This document shows positions 19,047-27,931 of a stretch of DNA of 64,000 nt, piece by piece. The DNA is taken from contig NZ_BNBV01000003.1 of the NCBI RefSeq assembly GCF_014656135.1, positions 62,001-126,000 on the forward strand. Direction: 5' to 3'. Numbering within the stretch: position 1 is the stretch's first letter; every line of letters begins with the position of its first letter. Made by a program: the position numbers and the translations under genes. The notes beneath the pieces are model-generated. The model did not search any database. It was not told the DNA's origin and saw only the letters and a list, made by a program, of their open reading frames with translations. Source of the DNA: Streptomyces thermodiastaticus (GTDB taxonomy: Bacteria > Actinomycetota > Actinomycetes > Streptomycetales > Streptomycetaceae).

Positions 19047-19874
19047 GTGTCCGACCCGATGCGCCCACCCGTCTCCCGCCCGCACCCCGGAACGGCGTCG
19101 CCGCGCTCCGGCTCCCGGTCGCACGCCTCGCTCCGGACCGCCGTGGTCTGGGAGGTCCTGCAGGACGCCCTGGACCGCAAGGCCGAGGCCACGGGCCGGG
19201 AGTCGCTGGACGTCCTGGACACCGGCGGCGGCAGCGGCAAGTTCGCCGTGCCCGTCGCCCGCCTCGGCCACCGGGTCACCGTCGTCGACCCCAGCCCCAA
19301 CGCCCTGTTCGCCCTGGAGCGCCGTGCCGCCGAGGCCGGTGTGGCCGACCGCGTGCACGGGGTGCAGGGCGACGCCCACGGGCTGTTCGACGTGATCGAG
19401 CGCGGCGGCTTCGACGCGGTGCTCTGCCACGGGGTCCTGGAGTACGTCGACGACCCCGCCGAGGGCCTGCGCAACGCCGTCGCGGCCCTGCGTCCCGAGG
19501 GCGTGCTCAGCCTGCTCGCCGCCGGTCTGGGCGGCGCGGTGCTCGCCCGGGCCCTGGCCGGCCGCTTCACCGAGGCCCGGCACGCCCTCCAGGACCCCGA
19601 GGGACGCTGGGGCGAGGGCGATCCCGTGCCGCGCCGCTTCACCGCCGAGCAGCTCACCGCGCTCGCCGAGGGCGCCGGGCTGACCGTGCGGGCCGTGCAC
19701 GGCGTACGGGTCTTCGCCGACCTGGTGCCCGGCGTGCTCGTCGACACCGAGCCCGGTGCCCTGGACGCCCTGTTGAAGCTGGAGGCGGCCGCGGCCGAGC
19801 TGCCCGCGTTCCACTCCGTCGCCACGCAGATCCACGTGCTCGGAGAGACGGCGGGCGGCACCGCCGGCGCCTGA
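19047..19874 (+). CDS. SAM-dependent methyltransferase
   Basis: A 275-aa class I methyltransferase. SAM-binding motif I is LDVLDTGGGSGKFAVPVA (about residues 52-69), motif II VTVVDPSPNAL, and motif IV region GFDAVLCHGVLEYVDDP; this looks like a Methyltransf_11/25-type fold such as small-molecule or CmoA-like enzymes. The substrate cannot be named. GTG 19047 (VSDPMRPP) follows GAGGAG at 9 nt, which decides the start over longer frames. Confidence 0.85.
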   Translation: MSDPMRPPVSRPHPGTASPRSGSRSHASLRTAVVWEVLQDALDRKAEATGRESLDVLDTGGGSGKFAVPVARLGHRVTVVDPSPNALFALERRAAEAGVADRVHGVQGDAHGLFDVIERGGFDAVLCHGVLEYVDDPAEGLRNAVAALRPEGVLSLLAAGLGGAVLARALAGRFTEARHALQDPEGRWGEGDPVPRRFTAEQLTALAEGAGLTVRAVHGVRVFADLVPGVLVDTEPGALDALLKLEAAAAELPAFHSVATQIHVLGETAGGTAGA

Positions 19875-20067
19875 GCTGAGTGGGCCCTGTGCGGCGGGCC
19901 CGACGGCCCGGGATGGAGTGCGCCACAGGCCCTCCGAAGCCGCTTTTCGGACCGTATGATCGAGGGAGACCGTCCGGCATGACGGGTCCGCGGCCGGGGA
20001 ATGGACACCTCAGCGGGCCGGGTCCGCCGTGGTGGATCAGGTTGGCCAATTGGCGCAGAGGGGCGGG

Positions 20068-20096
20068 TTTCACGGGGGCGAATCCCTGCCTATCCT
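20068..20096 (+). promoter_or_regulatory. Possible promoter of the DUF3040 gene
   Basis: TTTCAC, 17-bp spacer, TATCCT, about 48 nt before the GTG. Another -10-like hexamer, TATGAT, is at 19955-19960. Modest matches only. Confidence 0.35.
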
Positions 20097-20143
20097 GGAA
20101 GACCCCCGGGTCGCCCCGGCGACTGCACGATGAGGAGGACTCC

Positions 20144-20533
20144 GTGCCGCTCTCGGAGCACGAGCAGCGCATGCTCGAGCAGATGGAGCGAGCGCTGTAC
20201 GCCGAAGATCCCAAATTCGCGTCGGCGCTCGAGGGAGCCGGGCTGCGCACGTACACCCGGCGGCGGGTCTACCAGGCCGTCGCGGGATTCCTCGTCGGCG
20301 TCGCGCTCCTGATGGCGGGCGTGATCGTCCCGTACTACTGGGTCAGCGTGGTGGGCTTCCTGGTGATGCTGGCCTGTGCGCTGGTGGCCGTCACCGGCTG
20401 GCGCAAGGCGCCCAAGCCGGGGGAGCACCCCGTCGGCGGCCCGCACGGCCGCCGTCCCGCCCGGCCCAAGCGCTCCATGATGGACCGCATCGAGGAGCGC
20501 TGGCAGCGCCGCCGCGACGAGCAGGGCCACTGA
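20144..20533 (+). CDS. DUF3040 family membrane protein
   Basis: A 129-aa protein whose first 30 residues (PLSEHEQRMLEQMERALYAEDPKFASAL) are the DUF3040 signature. Two membrane helices follow at about 46-64 and 68-86 (AVAGFLVGVALLMAGVIV; VSVVGFLVMLACALVAVTGW), then a basic C-terminal tail. GTG 20144 follows GAGGAGG at good spacing. Function unknown. DUF3040 proteins are widespread in actinobacteria, often near cell-envelope genes, and this one lies close to the dcw cluster. Confidence 0.85.
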   Translation: MPLSEHEQRMLEQMERALYAEDPKFASALEGAGLRTYTRRRVYQAVAGFLVGVALLMAGVIVPYYWVSVVGFLVMLACALVAVTGWRKAPKPGEHPVGGPHGRRPARPKRSMMDRIEERWQRRRDEQGH

Positions 20534-20642
20534 GCTGCTGAGGGTCCGCGTCCGGCTCGGCGGAAGTGCGGGACCGTGAGGGCGGTGCGCACCGCACGAA
20601 AGACCCTGATCCGCTGGACCGGGCCGCATCCACGGAACGTAC

Positions 20643-20682
20643 CGAGGGGCCGGCCACCGCGATCAGCGTGGCCGGCCCCTCG
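20643..20682. terminator. Bidirectional terminator between DUF3040 and transglutaminase genes
   Basis: A perfect 15-bp stem (20643-20657 with 20668-20682, arm CGAGGGGCCGGCCAC) with a 10-nt loop, located between the convergent stops at 20533 and 20788. Confidence 0.8.
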
Positions 20683-20787
20683 ATGTGTGTCCGAAGAGGC
20701 ATGCTCCGGCGGTCCCGGCCGAGCGGTTCGGGGCGCGTGGTCGCGGCCGGGCAGCAGGCCCCTCCCAACCCCGGCCTGCTGAGACGC

Positions 20788-23181
20788 TCAGCCCTCCGGC
20801 CGTGACGGTCCGTGCGCGGACGGCTTGCGCAGCACCGGGCGGAGCGCTGCCACGCGGGACCTCACCGCTGCCCACCGGGCGGCGAACGCCCAGGTCAGCC
20901 GGGTGGCCGACCGGGGTGCCAGCAGGGCCCGCAGCCGGGTGCCGCGGGAGGCGGTGGAGCGCAGGCCCTCGGTGACCCGGCGGACGTCCGCGGCGAGCCC
21001 GGCCACCGGGCGAGGCCGCGGCGCGTACAGCGCCTGCTCCACGGCGCCGGCGACCCGGTGCACCGATGCGGCGGCCACCGGATCCAGACGGCCCAGGCGC
21101 ACCAGCCGCGCCGCCGCCTGCCGCGGCGTCTGCGATTCCTCCGGCCGGATCCCGAAGTCCCAGGCCGTGTTGGTGAGTTCCTGCCACACGGCCAGGGTGT
21201 GCGGCACCGCGTCCCGCTCGCCGCGTCCGTGCGCGCCGAGCCGGACGGACCGCACACGCCTGCGCCACAGCAGCGGTGACAGCGGCAGCAGCAGGACGAC
21301 CAGCGCCGCCAGCGCAGCCGCGGCGATCGTGAACGGCCGCGGGCCGTCGTCGGAGGGACCCGCCACGGGCTGCGCGGACGGCGTCGGGCACTCCTGCAGC
21401 CGCCGCAGCTCCGGCGGGCAGCCGGCGGTCGCCGAGGGCGCCGCGCTCGGCGCGGTGCTCGCCTGCGCGGAGGGCACCGCCGGATCCGGCAGCGGAGCGC
21501 CGGGCTCCTCCGACCGGGTGTACGACGGGGTGGTGCCGCGGGTCGGCGTCGGCTCGAAACGGGTCCAGCCCACGCCCTCGAAATACAGCTCGGGCCAGGC
21601 GTGCGCGTCCTTCAGCCCCACCGCGATCGTGCCGTCGCCCTGCACCGTGCCCGGGGCGAAACCCACCGCCACCCGGGCGGGGATGCCCAGGGTGCGGGCC
21701 ATCGCGGCCATCGCGAAGGAGAAGTGGACGCAGAAGCCCCGCTTGTCCCGCAGGAACCGGGAGATCGCCTGCGGGCCGGTGCCCACCTCGACCTGGGTGT
21801 CGTACTGGAAGCCGCCGTCGAAGGCGAACCAGTTCTGCAGCTTCACCGCCTGCTCGTAATGGTTCCCGGCGCCCTCGGTGACCCGGCGCGCCGTGGCCGC
21901 GACATCGGCCGGCAGCGTCCTGGGCACCTTGGTGTACTCGCGCACCAGCGCCGGTGCCGGGTCGGGGGCGGTGGCCAGCTGCTCGGTCGTCGGCAGCACC
22001 TGCAGGCTCCTGACCTGGTACGTCAGCCCGCGTGTGGTCTGGCCGTGGTCGCCGACCAGCGTCATGCCGACCGGTTCGTAGCGCCAGCTGCCGCGGATCC
22101 GCACACCGCTCGGCGGGTAGGGCATCGGCAGCCAGTCCTGCGCGTACCAGTCCGCCGCCGAGATCGTCGTGGTGATCTCCGTCCGCGGGACGTCGGCGGA
22201 CAGGCCGGCCGGCGCGGGCAGCGTGTCGGGCACGGCGACGATGTGCCGCTGGGACGGCTTCCAGGTGGTGCCGTCGAAGTCGTCCAGCGACACGATCCGC
22301 ACATACAGGTCCGAGGTGTCCCGGGTGTCGGTGCGCAGGGTGAGCACCGTGCGGTCCTCGTCGACGTTCAGGCTGTCGCGCAGCGAGACCAGCGGATTGA
22401 CCGCGGAGATCGTGCCGCCGTCCCCGTGGCCGGCGCCGGTGCGGGAAGGGTCCAGCAGGCCGTGCCGCATCCCCGGCAGGGCCAGCGGCACCACCAGGGC
22501 CACGCCCAGCGCGACCACGCCGATCCGGCGCCCGGTGCGCACCGGCGCCACCGCGGAGCCGCGCTCGCCGCGCGGCGACCTGACCGCCCCGGTGAACACC
22601 CGGCCCCACTGCGACAGCCGGTCGCGGCCCTCGGCCAGGAGCAGCATCAGATACCCGGCCGCCGCGAGCAGGAACCACAGCCAGCCGGCGCCCCCGTCGG
22701 CCAGCCCCGCCGCCACCGAGTACAGGGCCAGCAGCGGCAGCCCCGCGGTGGCCGCGCTGCGCAGGGTCACCGCGAGGGCGTCCACGATCAGCCCGATCAG
22801 CAGCACCCCGGCGACCAGCAGCAGCCGGATGCCGTCCGTCAGCGGCGCCGGGGTGGTGTAGCGGCCGACGTCCTCCGCGCCCTGGCGCACCAGGCCGGCC
22901 AGGTGCCGGAAGGCCTCCGGGCCGGGCACCAGCCCGGCCGGCGCCTGCTGCCGGGCGAACACCAGGGTCAGCAGCACCAGGGTGACCAGCACCTGGGCCG
23001 CGACGGTCAGCGGCCGGGCCAGCGGCACCCGCCGGGCCGCCGCGCCCACCGCCGACTGCACCGCCAGCAGCAGAGCGACCTGCACGATCCATGTCGCCGG
23101 GGACACCAGCGGCAGCAGTGCGCACGCCGTCATCAGCGTGGCCGCCCACGCGCACAGCGCCAGACGTGTCCGTCCGCTCAT
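20788..23181 (-). CDS. Transglutaminase-like membrane protein (TgpA/DUF3488 type)
   Basis: A 797-aa protein with about six N-terminal membrane helices (first 220 residues, DUF3488/TgpA_N), a large extracytoplasmic region, a transglutaminase-like core, a further membrane helix near residue 620 (AAAALAALVVLLLPLSP) and a cytoplasmic DUF4129-like tail. The core shows catalytic Cys in KRGFCVHFSFAMAAMARTLG and His in LKDAHAWPELYFEG, followed by WTRFEPTP. TgpA in Pseudomonas is essential with an active periplasmic protease/transglutaminase-like domain; here the substrate is unknown. It is the last gene of a MoxR-DUF58-transglutaminase operon, a common bacterial arrangement. ATG follows AAGGGG by 5 nt and overlaps the stop of a 28-codon ORF. 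Confidence 0.9.
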   Translation of the reverse strand: MSGRTRLALCAWAATLMTACALLPLVSPATWIVQVALLLAVQSAVGAAARRVPLARPLTVAAQVLVTLVLLTLVFARQQAPAGLVPGPEAFRHLAGLVRQGAEDVGRYTTPAPLTDGIRLLLVAGVLLIGLIVDALAVTLRSAATAGLPLLALYSVAAGLADGGAGWLWFLLAAAGYLMLLLAEGRDRLSQWGRVFTGAVRSPRGERGSAVAPVRTGRRIGVVALGVALVVPLALPGMRHGLLDPSRTGAGHGDGGTISAVNPLVSLRDSLNVDEDRTVLTLRTDTRDTSDLYVRIVSLDDFDGTTWKPSQRHIVAVPDTLPAPAGLSADVPRTEITTTISAADWYAQDWLPMPYPPSGVRIRGSWRYEPVGMTLVGDHGQTTRGLTYQVRSLQVLPTTEQLATAPDPAPALVREYTKVPRTLPADVAATARRVTEGAGNHYEQAVKLQNWFAFDGGFQYDTQVEVGTGPQAISRFLRDKRGFCVHFSFAMAAMARTLGIPARVAVGFAPGTVQGDGTIAVGLKDAHAWPELYFEGVGWTRFEPTPTRGTTPSYTRSEEPGAPLPDPAVPSAQASTAPSAAPSATAGCPPELRRLQECPTPSAQPVAGPSDDGPRPFTIAAAALAALVVLLLPLSPLLWRRRVRSVRLGAHGRGERDAVPHTLAVWQELTNTAWDFGIRPEESQTPRQAAARLVRLGRLDPVAAASVHRVAGAVEQALYAPRPRPVAGLAADVRRVTEGLRSTASRGTRLRALLAPRSATRLTWAFAARWAAVRSRVAALRPVLRKPSAHGPSRPEG

Positions 23182-23264
23182 GACCGCCCCTTGCGCACAT
23201 CCGCACCGCTCGTCCGGCCCGCCGGGCCGGCGCGGAAGGCCGGTGCGTCCACCGCCCGGCTCAT
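23178..23264 (-). CDS. 28-aa ORF bridging DUF58 and transglutaminase genes
   Basis: An ATG-started frame encodes a 28-residue peptide beginning MSRAVDAPAFRAGPAG and ending VRKGRS. Its ATG overlaps the DUF58 stop (ATGA) and its TGA overlaps the transglutaminase ATG (again ATGA). It has its own Shine-Dalgarno (GAGAGGAAG) about 5-6 nt upstream. The arrangement implies translational coupling along the operon; whether the peptide itself has a function is unknown, and it has no recognisable domain or membrane segment. Confidence 0.5.
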   Translation of the reverse strand: MSRAVDAPAFRAGPAGRTSGADVRKGRS

Positions 23265-24696
23265 GGCTGCTTCCTCTCCGGTCCCGCCGCGCCGGCCACC
23301 GGGCGCGTGCCGCTCACCGTGCCGTCGTCCGCGCCGGCGCCCGGCGTGCCGTGACCTCCCCCGGCCCCGGTGCCGGTCCGCTCCCGGTCCGCCTGCCGCC
23401 ACACCTCGGACAGCGCGGCTCCGCGCGGCACCATCACCGCCGTCCAGCCCGCGTCCCGCAGCATCCGCAGCCGCTCCTGAAGCCGGTCCGCCGGCGCCGG
23501 CGCACCGGCCCGGGGCAGCCAGACCCCGCTGTCCAGGACGAACGCGACCGCGCCGCCGCTGCGCCGGCGCATCCGGGCGGCCACCGCGGCCTGCGCCTCG
23601 TCCAGATCGCCGAGGAACGCCACGAGCAGCCCGTCGTCGCCCCCGCGCAGCACGTCGTAGGCGCGCGACAGGCCCGCACCGTCGGAGTGGCCGATCACGG
23701 CGAGGGTGTCCATCATCAGCCCGGCCGCGTCCGCCGGCTCCTGGCTCGTCCCGGTCGCCGTGAACCCGTCGCCGCCCTCGCCCGGCACCGTGCTGCCGGT
23801 GTCGGTCAGCAGCCGCACCGAATAGCCCCGCTGCAGCATGTGCGTCATGACGGAGGCCGCACCCGAGACGGCCCACTCGAAGGCCGAGTCCGGGCCGGCT
23901 CCGGAAAAGGCGCGGGCCCGGGTGTCCAGCAGCACCGTGCAGCGGGCCCGGTGCGGCTGCTCCTCGCGGCGCACCATCAGCTCGCCGTGGCGGGCGGTGG
24001 AGCGCCAGTGCACCCGGCGCAGGTCGTCGCCGTAGCGGTAGCCGCGCGGGATCACGTCGTCCTCGCCTGCCAGTGCCAGGGCGCGCTGCCGGCCGTCGCC
24101 GTACCCGGTGGCCTCGCCGGACAGCCGCACCGGCGGCAGCGGCTCCACCCGCGGGGTCACGGTCAGCGTGTCGGACGCCGAGAACGAGCGGGTCAGCTCG
24201 CACATGCCGAACGGGTCGGACAGGCGCAGCTGCAGCGGGCCCAGCGGATAGCGGCCGCGCAGATCCGAGCAGACCCGGTAGGACACCTCGCGGCGGCCGC
24301 CCGGCTCGATCCGGTCCAGCACGAACCGCGGCCGGGGCCCGAGCACGTACGGCACCCGGTCCTGGAGCAGCAGCAGGCCGGTGGGCAGCCGGGAGACGTT
24401 GTCCATCCGCAGACGCACCCGGGCCTCGGCGCCGGCCGGCACCCGGGCCGGGGTGAGCCGGCGGCTGCCGGAGACCCGGTAGCGGGTGCGGTACAGCACC
24501 GCGGCGCACAGCAGCGGCAGCACCGCCAGCAGCAGCCCGACCCGCAGCAGATCGGGCTGGCCGAGGACGTAGGCGCACACGGCGGCCGCGACGCCCGCGG
24601 CCAGGAACGAGCGGCCACGGGTGGTCAGACCGGCCAGCGCGACGCGGACGCCGCCCTGGTCGTCCCCGCCCGTGCGTGCGGCCCCCGCGTCGCTCA

Positions 24697-24697
<1 letters not shown>
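23261..24697 (-). CDS. DUF58 domain protein (vWA-like)
   Basis: A 478-aa protein. Two hydrophobic segments near residues 29-66 (FLAAGVAAAVCAYVLG; LLLAVLPLLCAAVLY) anchor it; the DUF58 signature GDDLRRVHWRSTARHGELMVR lies near 245, followed by a von Willebrand A-like fold starting CTVLLDTRAR. The ATG overlaps the stop of the MoxR gene by 1 nt (TGATG), so translation is coupled. DUF58 proteins are thought to pair with MoxR AAA+ ATPases as chaperone-like units acting on envelope or secreted proteins; this is family-level knowledge, not shown here. Confidence 0.9.
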
Positions 24698-25731
<1,034 letters not shown>

Positions 25732-26347
25732 CCGGCCCTCCTCGGCCCGTCCCCACGCCCGCAGGCGAGCAGGGGTCTCCCCAGTCTCCCGGGCCGGTCC
25801 CGCTGCGTCGCCGGCCCACCTCGAACACGGACGCCGCCTCGGAAAAGTTCCGCGCGACGTCACATCCCGCATTCTTGCCGCCGCCGCGGACGCGTGTCAC
25901 TCGCCTGTGGACAACTGGCCGTCGTCCGTCGGGTCTTATGACGGTCTGCTGATGGCATCGGCGGGCCACCGCGCCGCCGCCCTCACCGGGATCCCGCCCG
26001 GCTCACCGGCATCCCGCCCGGCGCGGACCCGCCCGTCCGGGTGAATGCGTTCCGTCGGCCGGGTCACGGGACACCCGCCCGGACGACGCGCAGGCCGGTT
26101 GATTGACCGGGCGACACGGTGGACTAAAGTGACGCGAAGCGGGAGGCGTGGCCCTCCCTGCTGATCGCTTGACCCGGAGACCCCGCGCACGCGGCAGGAG
26201 TCTCCCCACGTGCGCGGCGCGTACGTACGGCTCGGCCTCCACCCGCTCCGGCCGGCTGACGCTTCGGGGCGCCGGCAGGTCCTCGACGTCCGTGAGCGGC
26301 CCGGGGACCGGGCGGTGCGTGCGGGACGCCGGACCTGAGAGGGCCTC
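25732..26347. other. 616-bp divergent region between moxR and rsmH; no mraZ
   Basis: No supported gene. The right half holds the dcw promoter (26103-26130) and a long structured 5' leader of rsmH: a hairpin GGGAGG/CCTCCC at 26141-26158 at the very start of the RNA, and a second one with outer arms GGAGAC (26176-26181) and GTCTCC (26200-26205) around CCGCG/CGCGG. mraZ, which begins the cluster in mycobacteria and many bacteria, is absent. The left half presumably contains the moxR promoter, which I could not pinpoint. Confidence 0.6.
26103..26130 (+). promoter_or_regulatory. Main promoter of the dcw cluster
   Basis: TTGACC, 16-bp spacer, TAAAGT. A good vegetative promoter match, predicting a start near 26137 and a leader of about 210 nt before rsmH. 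Confidence 0.65.
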
Positions 26348-27304
26348 TTGAGCAACAGCCGACACGTCCCCGTGATGCTCCAGCGGTGCCTGGACCTGCT
26401 GGCGCCCGCCCTGCAGCGGCCCGGAGCGGTGGTCGTCGACTGCACCCTGGGCCTCGGCGGCCACAGCGAGGGACTGCTCACCCGCTTCCCCGAGGCCCGC
26501 CTGATCGGTCTCGACCGCGACAAGGAGGCGCTGCGCCTGGCCGGTGAGCGGCTGGCCCCCTTCGGCGAGCGGGCGACGCTGGTGCACGCCGTCTACGACG
26601 AGCTGCCCGAGGTGCTGCGGCGCCTCGGCGTCCCGCGCGTCCAGGGCGTCCTGTTCGATCTCGGCGTGTCCTCCATGCAGCTCGACGAGGCCGGCCGCGG
26701 CTTCGCCTACGCCCAGGACGCCCCCCTGGACATGCGCATGGACCAGTCCACCGGCATCAGCGCCGCCGAGGTCCTCAACACCTACCCGCCCGGCGAACTG
26801 GTGCGCATCCTGCGGGCCTACGGCGAGGAGAAGCAGGCCAAGCGGATCGTCGCCGCGATCGTGCGCGAGCGCGAGAAGGAGCCGTTCACCACCAGTACCC
26901 GCCTGGTGCAGCTGATCCGCGACGCGCTGCCCCAGGCCGCCAAGCGCACCGGAGGCAACCCGGCCAAGCGCACCTTCCAGGCCCTGCGCATCGAGGTCAA
27001 CGGCGAACTCGCCGTGCTGGAGCGGGCGATCCCGGCCGCGGTGAAGGCGCTCGACGTCGGCGGACGGATCGCCGTTCTGTCGTACCACTCGCTCGAAGAC
27101 CGCCTGATCAAGCAGGTGTTCGCGGCCGGCGCCGCCTCCACCGCGCCGCCCGGGCTGCCCGTCGTCCCCGAGCGCTATCAGCCCCGGCTCAAGCTGCTCA
27201 CCCGCGGTGCCGAACTTCCCACCGAGGAGGAGATCGCCGAGAACCGGCGCGCCGCACCGGCACGCCTGCGCGGGGCCGAGCGCATCAGGGAGGACGTCGA
27301 GTGA
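26348..27304 (+). CDS. rsmH: 16S rRNA (cytosine(1402)-N(4))-methyltransferase
   Basis: A 318-aa SAM-dependent enzyme (MraW) that N4-methylates C1402 of 16S rRNA in the P site. Motifs: [13 protein letters not shown] at the start, [15 protein letters not shown] (SAM motif I), [42 protein letters not shown] and [15 protein letters not shown]. The only start that keeps the conserved HVPVML is TTG 26348, behind GAGAGGG; TTG starts are rare in this window and may keep expression low. First gene of the dcw cluster. The family is essential or near-essential for accurate initiation in some bacteria. Confidence 0.94.
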   Translation: MSNSRHVPVMLQRCLDLLAPALQRPGAVVVDCTLGLGGHSEGLLTRFPEARLIGLDRDKEALRLAGERLAPFGERATLVHAVYDELPEVLRRLGVPRVQGVLFDLGVSSMQLDEAGRGFAYAQDAPLDMRMDQSTGISAAEVLNTYPPGELVRILRAYGEEKQAKRIVAAIVREREKEPFTTSTRLVQLIRDALPQAAKRTGGNPAKRTFQALRIEVNGELAVLERAIPAAVKALDVGGRIAVLSYHSLEDRLIKQVFAAGAASTAPPGLPVVPERYQPRLKLLTRGAELPTEEEIAENRRAAPARLRGAERIREDVE

Positions 27305-27317
27305 GACAGGGGGAGTG

Positions 27318-27926
27318 GTGAGCAGAAGACCCGAACTGCGCGGCCGGGCCGCCCGGCTGGCACGGATGTTCCCGGCCGGGCGCCGGCAGGCCGCCCGCAC
27401 ACCCTTCGTCCTCCTCGTGGTGCTGCTCCTCGGCGGTGGCCTGATCGGGCTGCTGGTGCTGAACTCGGCGCTCAGCGCGGGTGCGTTCCAGCGCGACGAC
27501 CTGGAGCGGGACACCAAGAACCTCACCGACGAGGAGCAGGCCCTGCAGCGGGACATCGACTCGTACTCCGCCCCCGACGCCCTGGAGCGCCGCGCCCGCG
27601 AACTGGGCATGGTGCCCGGCGGCGACCCGGCGTTCCTCGACCCCGACGGCACCGTCAAGGGCGTCCCATCGCCCGCCGCCCGGCAGTCCTCCGCCGACGG
27701 CGTGCCGCTGTCGGTGCGCCCGCCCGAGGCACTCACGGCCCCGCCGTCCTGGACGGACACCGGCACCTCCGGCACCCCGGACCCGGGAGCGGAGCCGGAG
27801 CTCCAGGACGTGGCGGACCTGTCGCCGGCCGATCCGGCCGGCCCGGACACCGCGGACGTCCCCGGGCCGCACACCGGCCCGTCCGCACCGCCCCAGCCAG
27901 CCCCGACCACGACCCCCGGCAGGTGA
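27318..27926 (+). CDS. ftsL: Cell division protein FtsL-like
   Basis: A 202-aa bitopic protein: basic cytoplasmic N-terminus, one membrane helix at about 29-50 (FVLLVVLLLGGGLIGLLVLN), a short coiled-coil (DDLERDTKNLTDEEQALQRDI) and a long disordered Pro/Asp-rich C-terminus. Position between rsmH and ftsI, topology and heptads identify it as FtsL, which forms a complex with FtsQ and DivIC at the septum. Primary sequence conservation is low, as in all FtsL. Start GTG 27318 with a GGGGGAG stretch just upstream; a GTG one codon earlier is also possible. The C-terminal extension is longer than in E. coli (121 aa). Confidence 0.85.
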   Translation: MSRRPELRGRAARLARMFPAGRRQAARTPFVLLVVLLLGGGLIGLLVLNSALSAGAFQRDDLERDTKNLTDEEQALQRDIDSYSAPDALERRARELGMVPGGDPAFLDPDGTVKGVPSPAARQSSADGVPLSVRPPEALTAPPSWTDTGTSGTPDPGAEPELQDVADLSPADPAGPDTADVPGPHTGPSAPPQPAPTTTPGR

Positions 27927-27931
27927 GCCAC

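Noticed and set aside
18752..20008. 418-codon minus-strand frame over the methyltransferase gene
   Set aside because: Arg/Ser/Pro-rich with no domain; the plus-strand methyltransferase motifs are clear.
20663..23206. An alternative 847-codon frame overlapping the transglutaminase gene on the same strand
   Set aside because: Ala/Gly/Arg-rich frame-shift shadow; the 797-aa frame carries membrane helices and the catalytic Cys/His.
25830..25890. GGAAC ... GTC sequence on the minus strand resembling a SigE promoter
   Set aside because: The spacing between the GGAAC and GTC elements is about 14 nt, too short for the usual 16-18.
25732..26347. A hidden or decayed mraZ upstream of rsmH
   Set aside because: No frame shows MraZ-like residues; the short frame at 26148-26351 is Arg/Ser/Thr-rich without resemblance.
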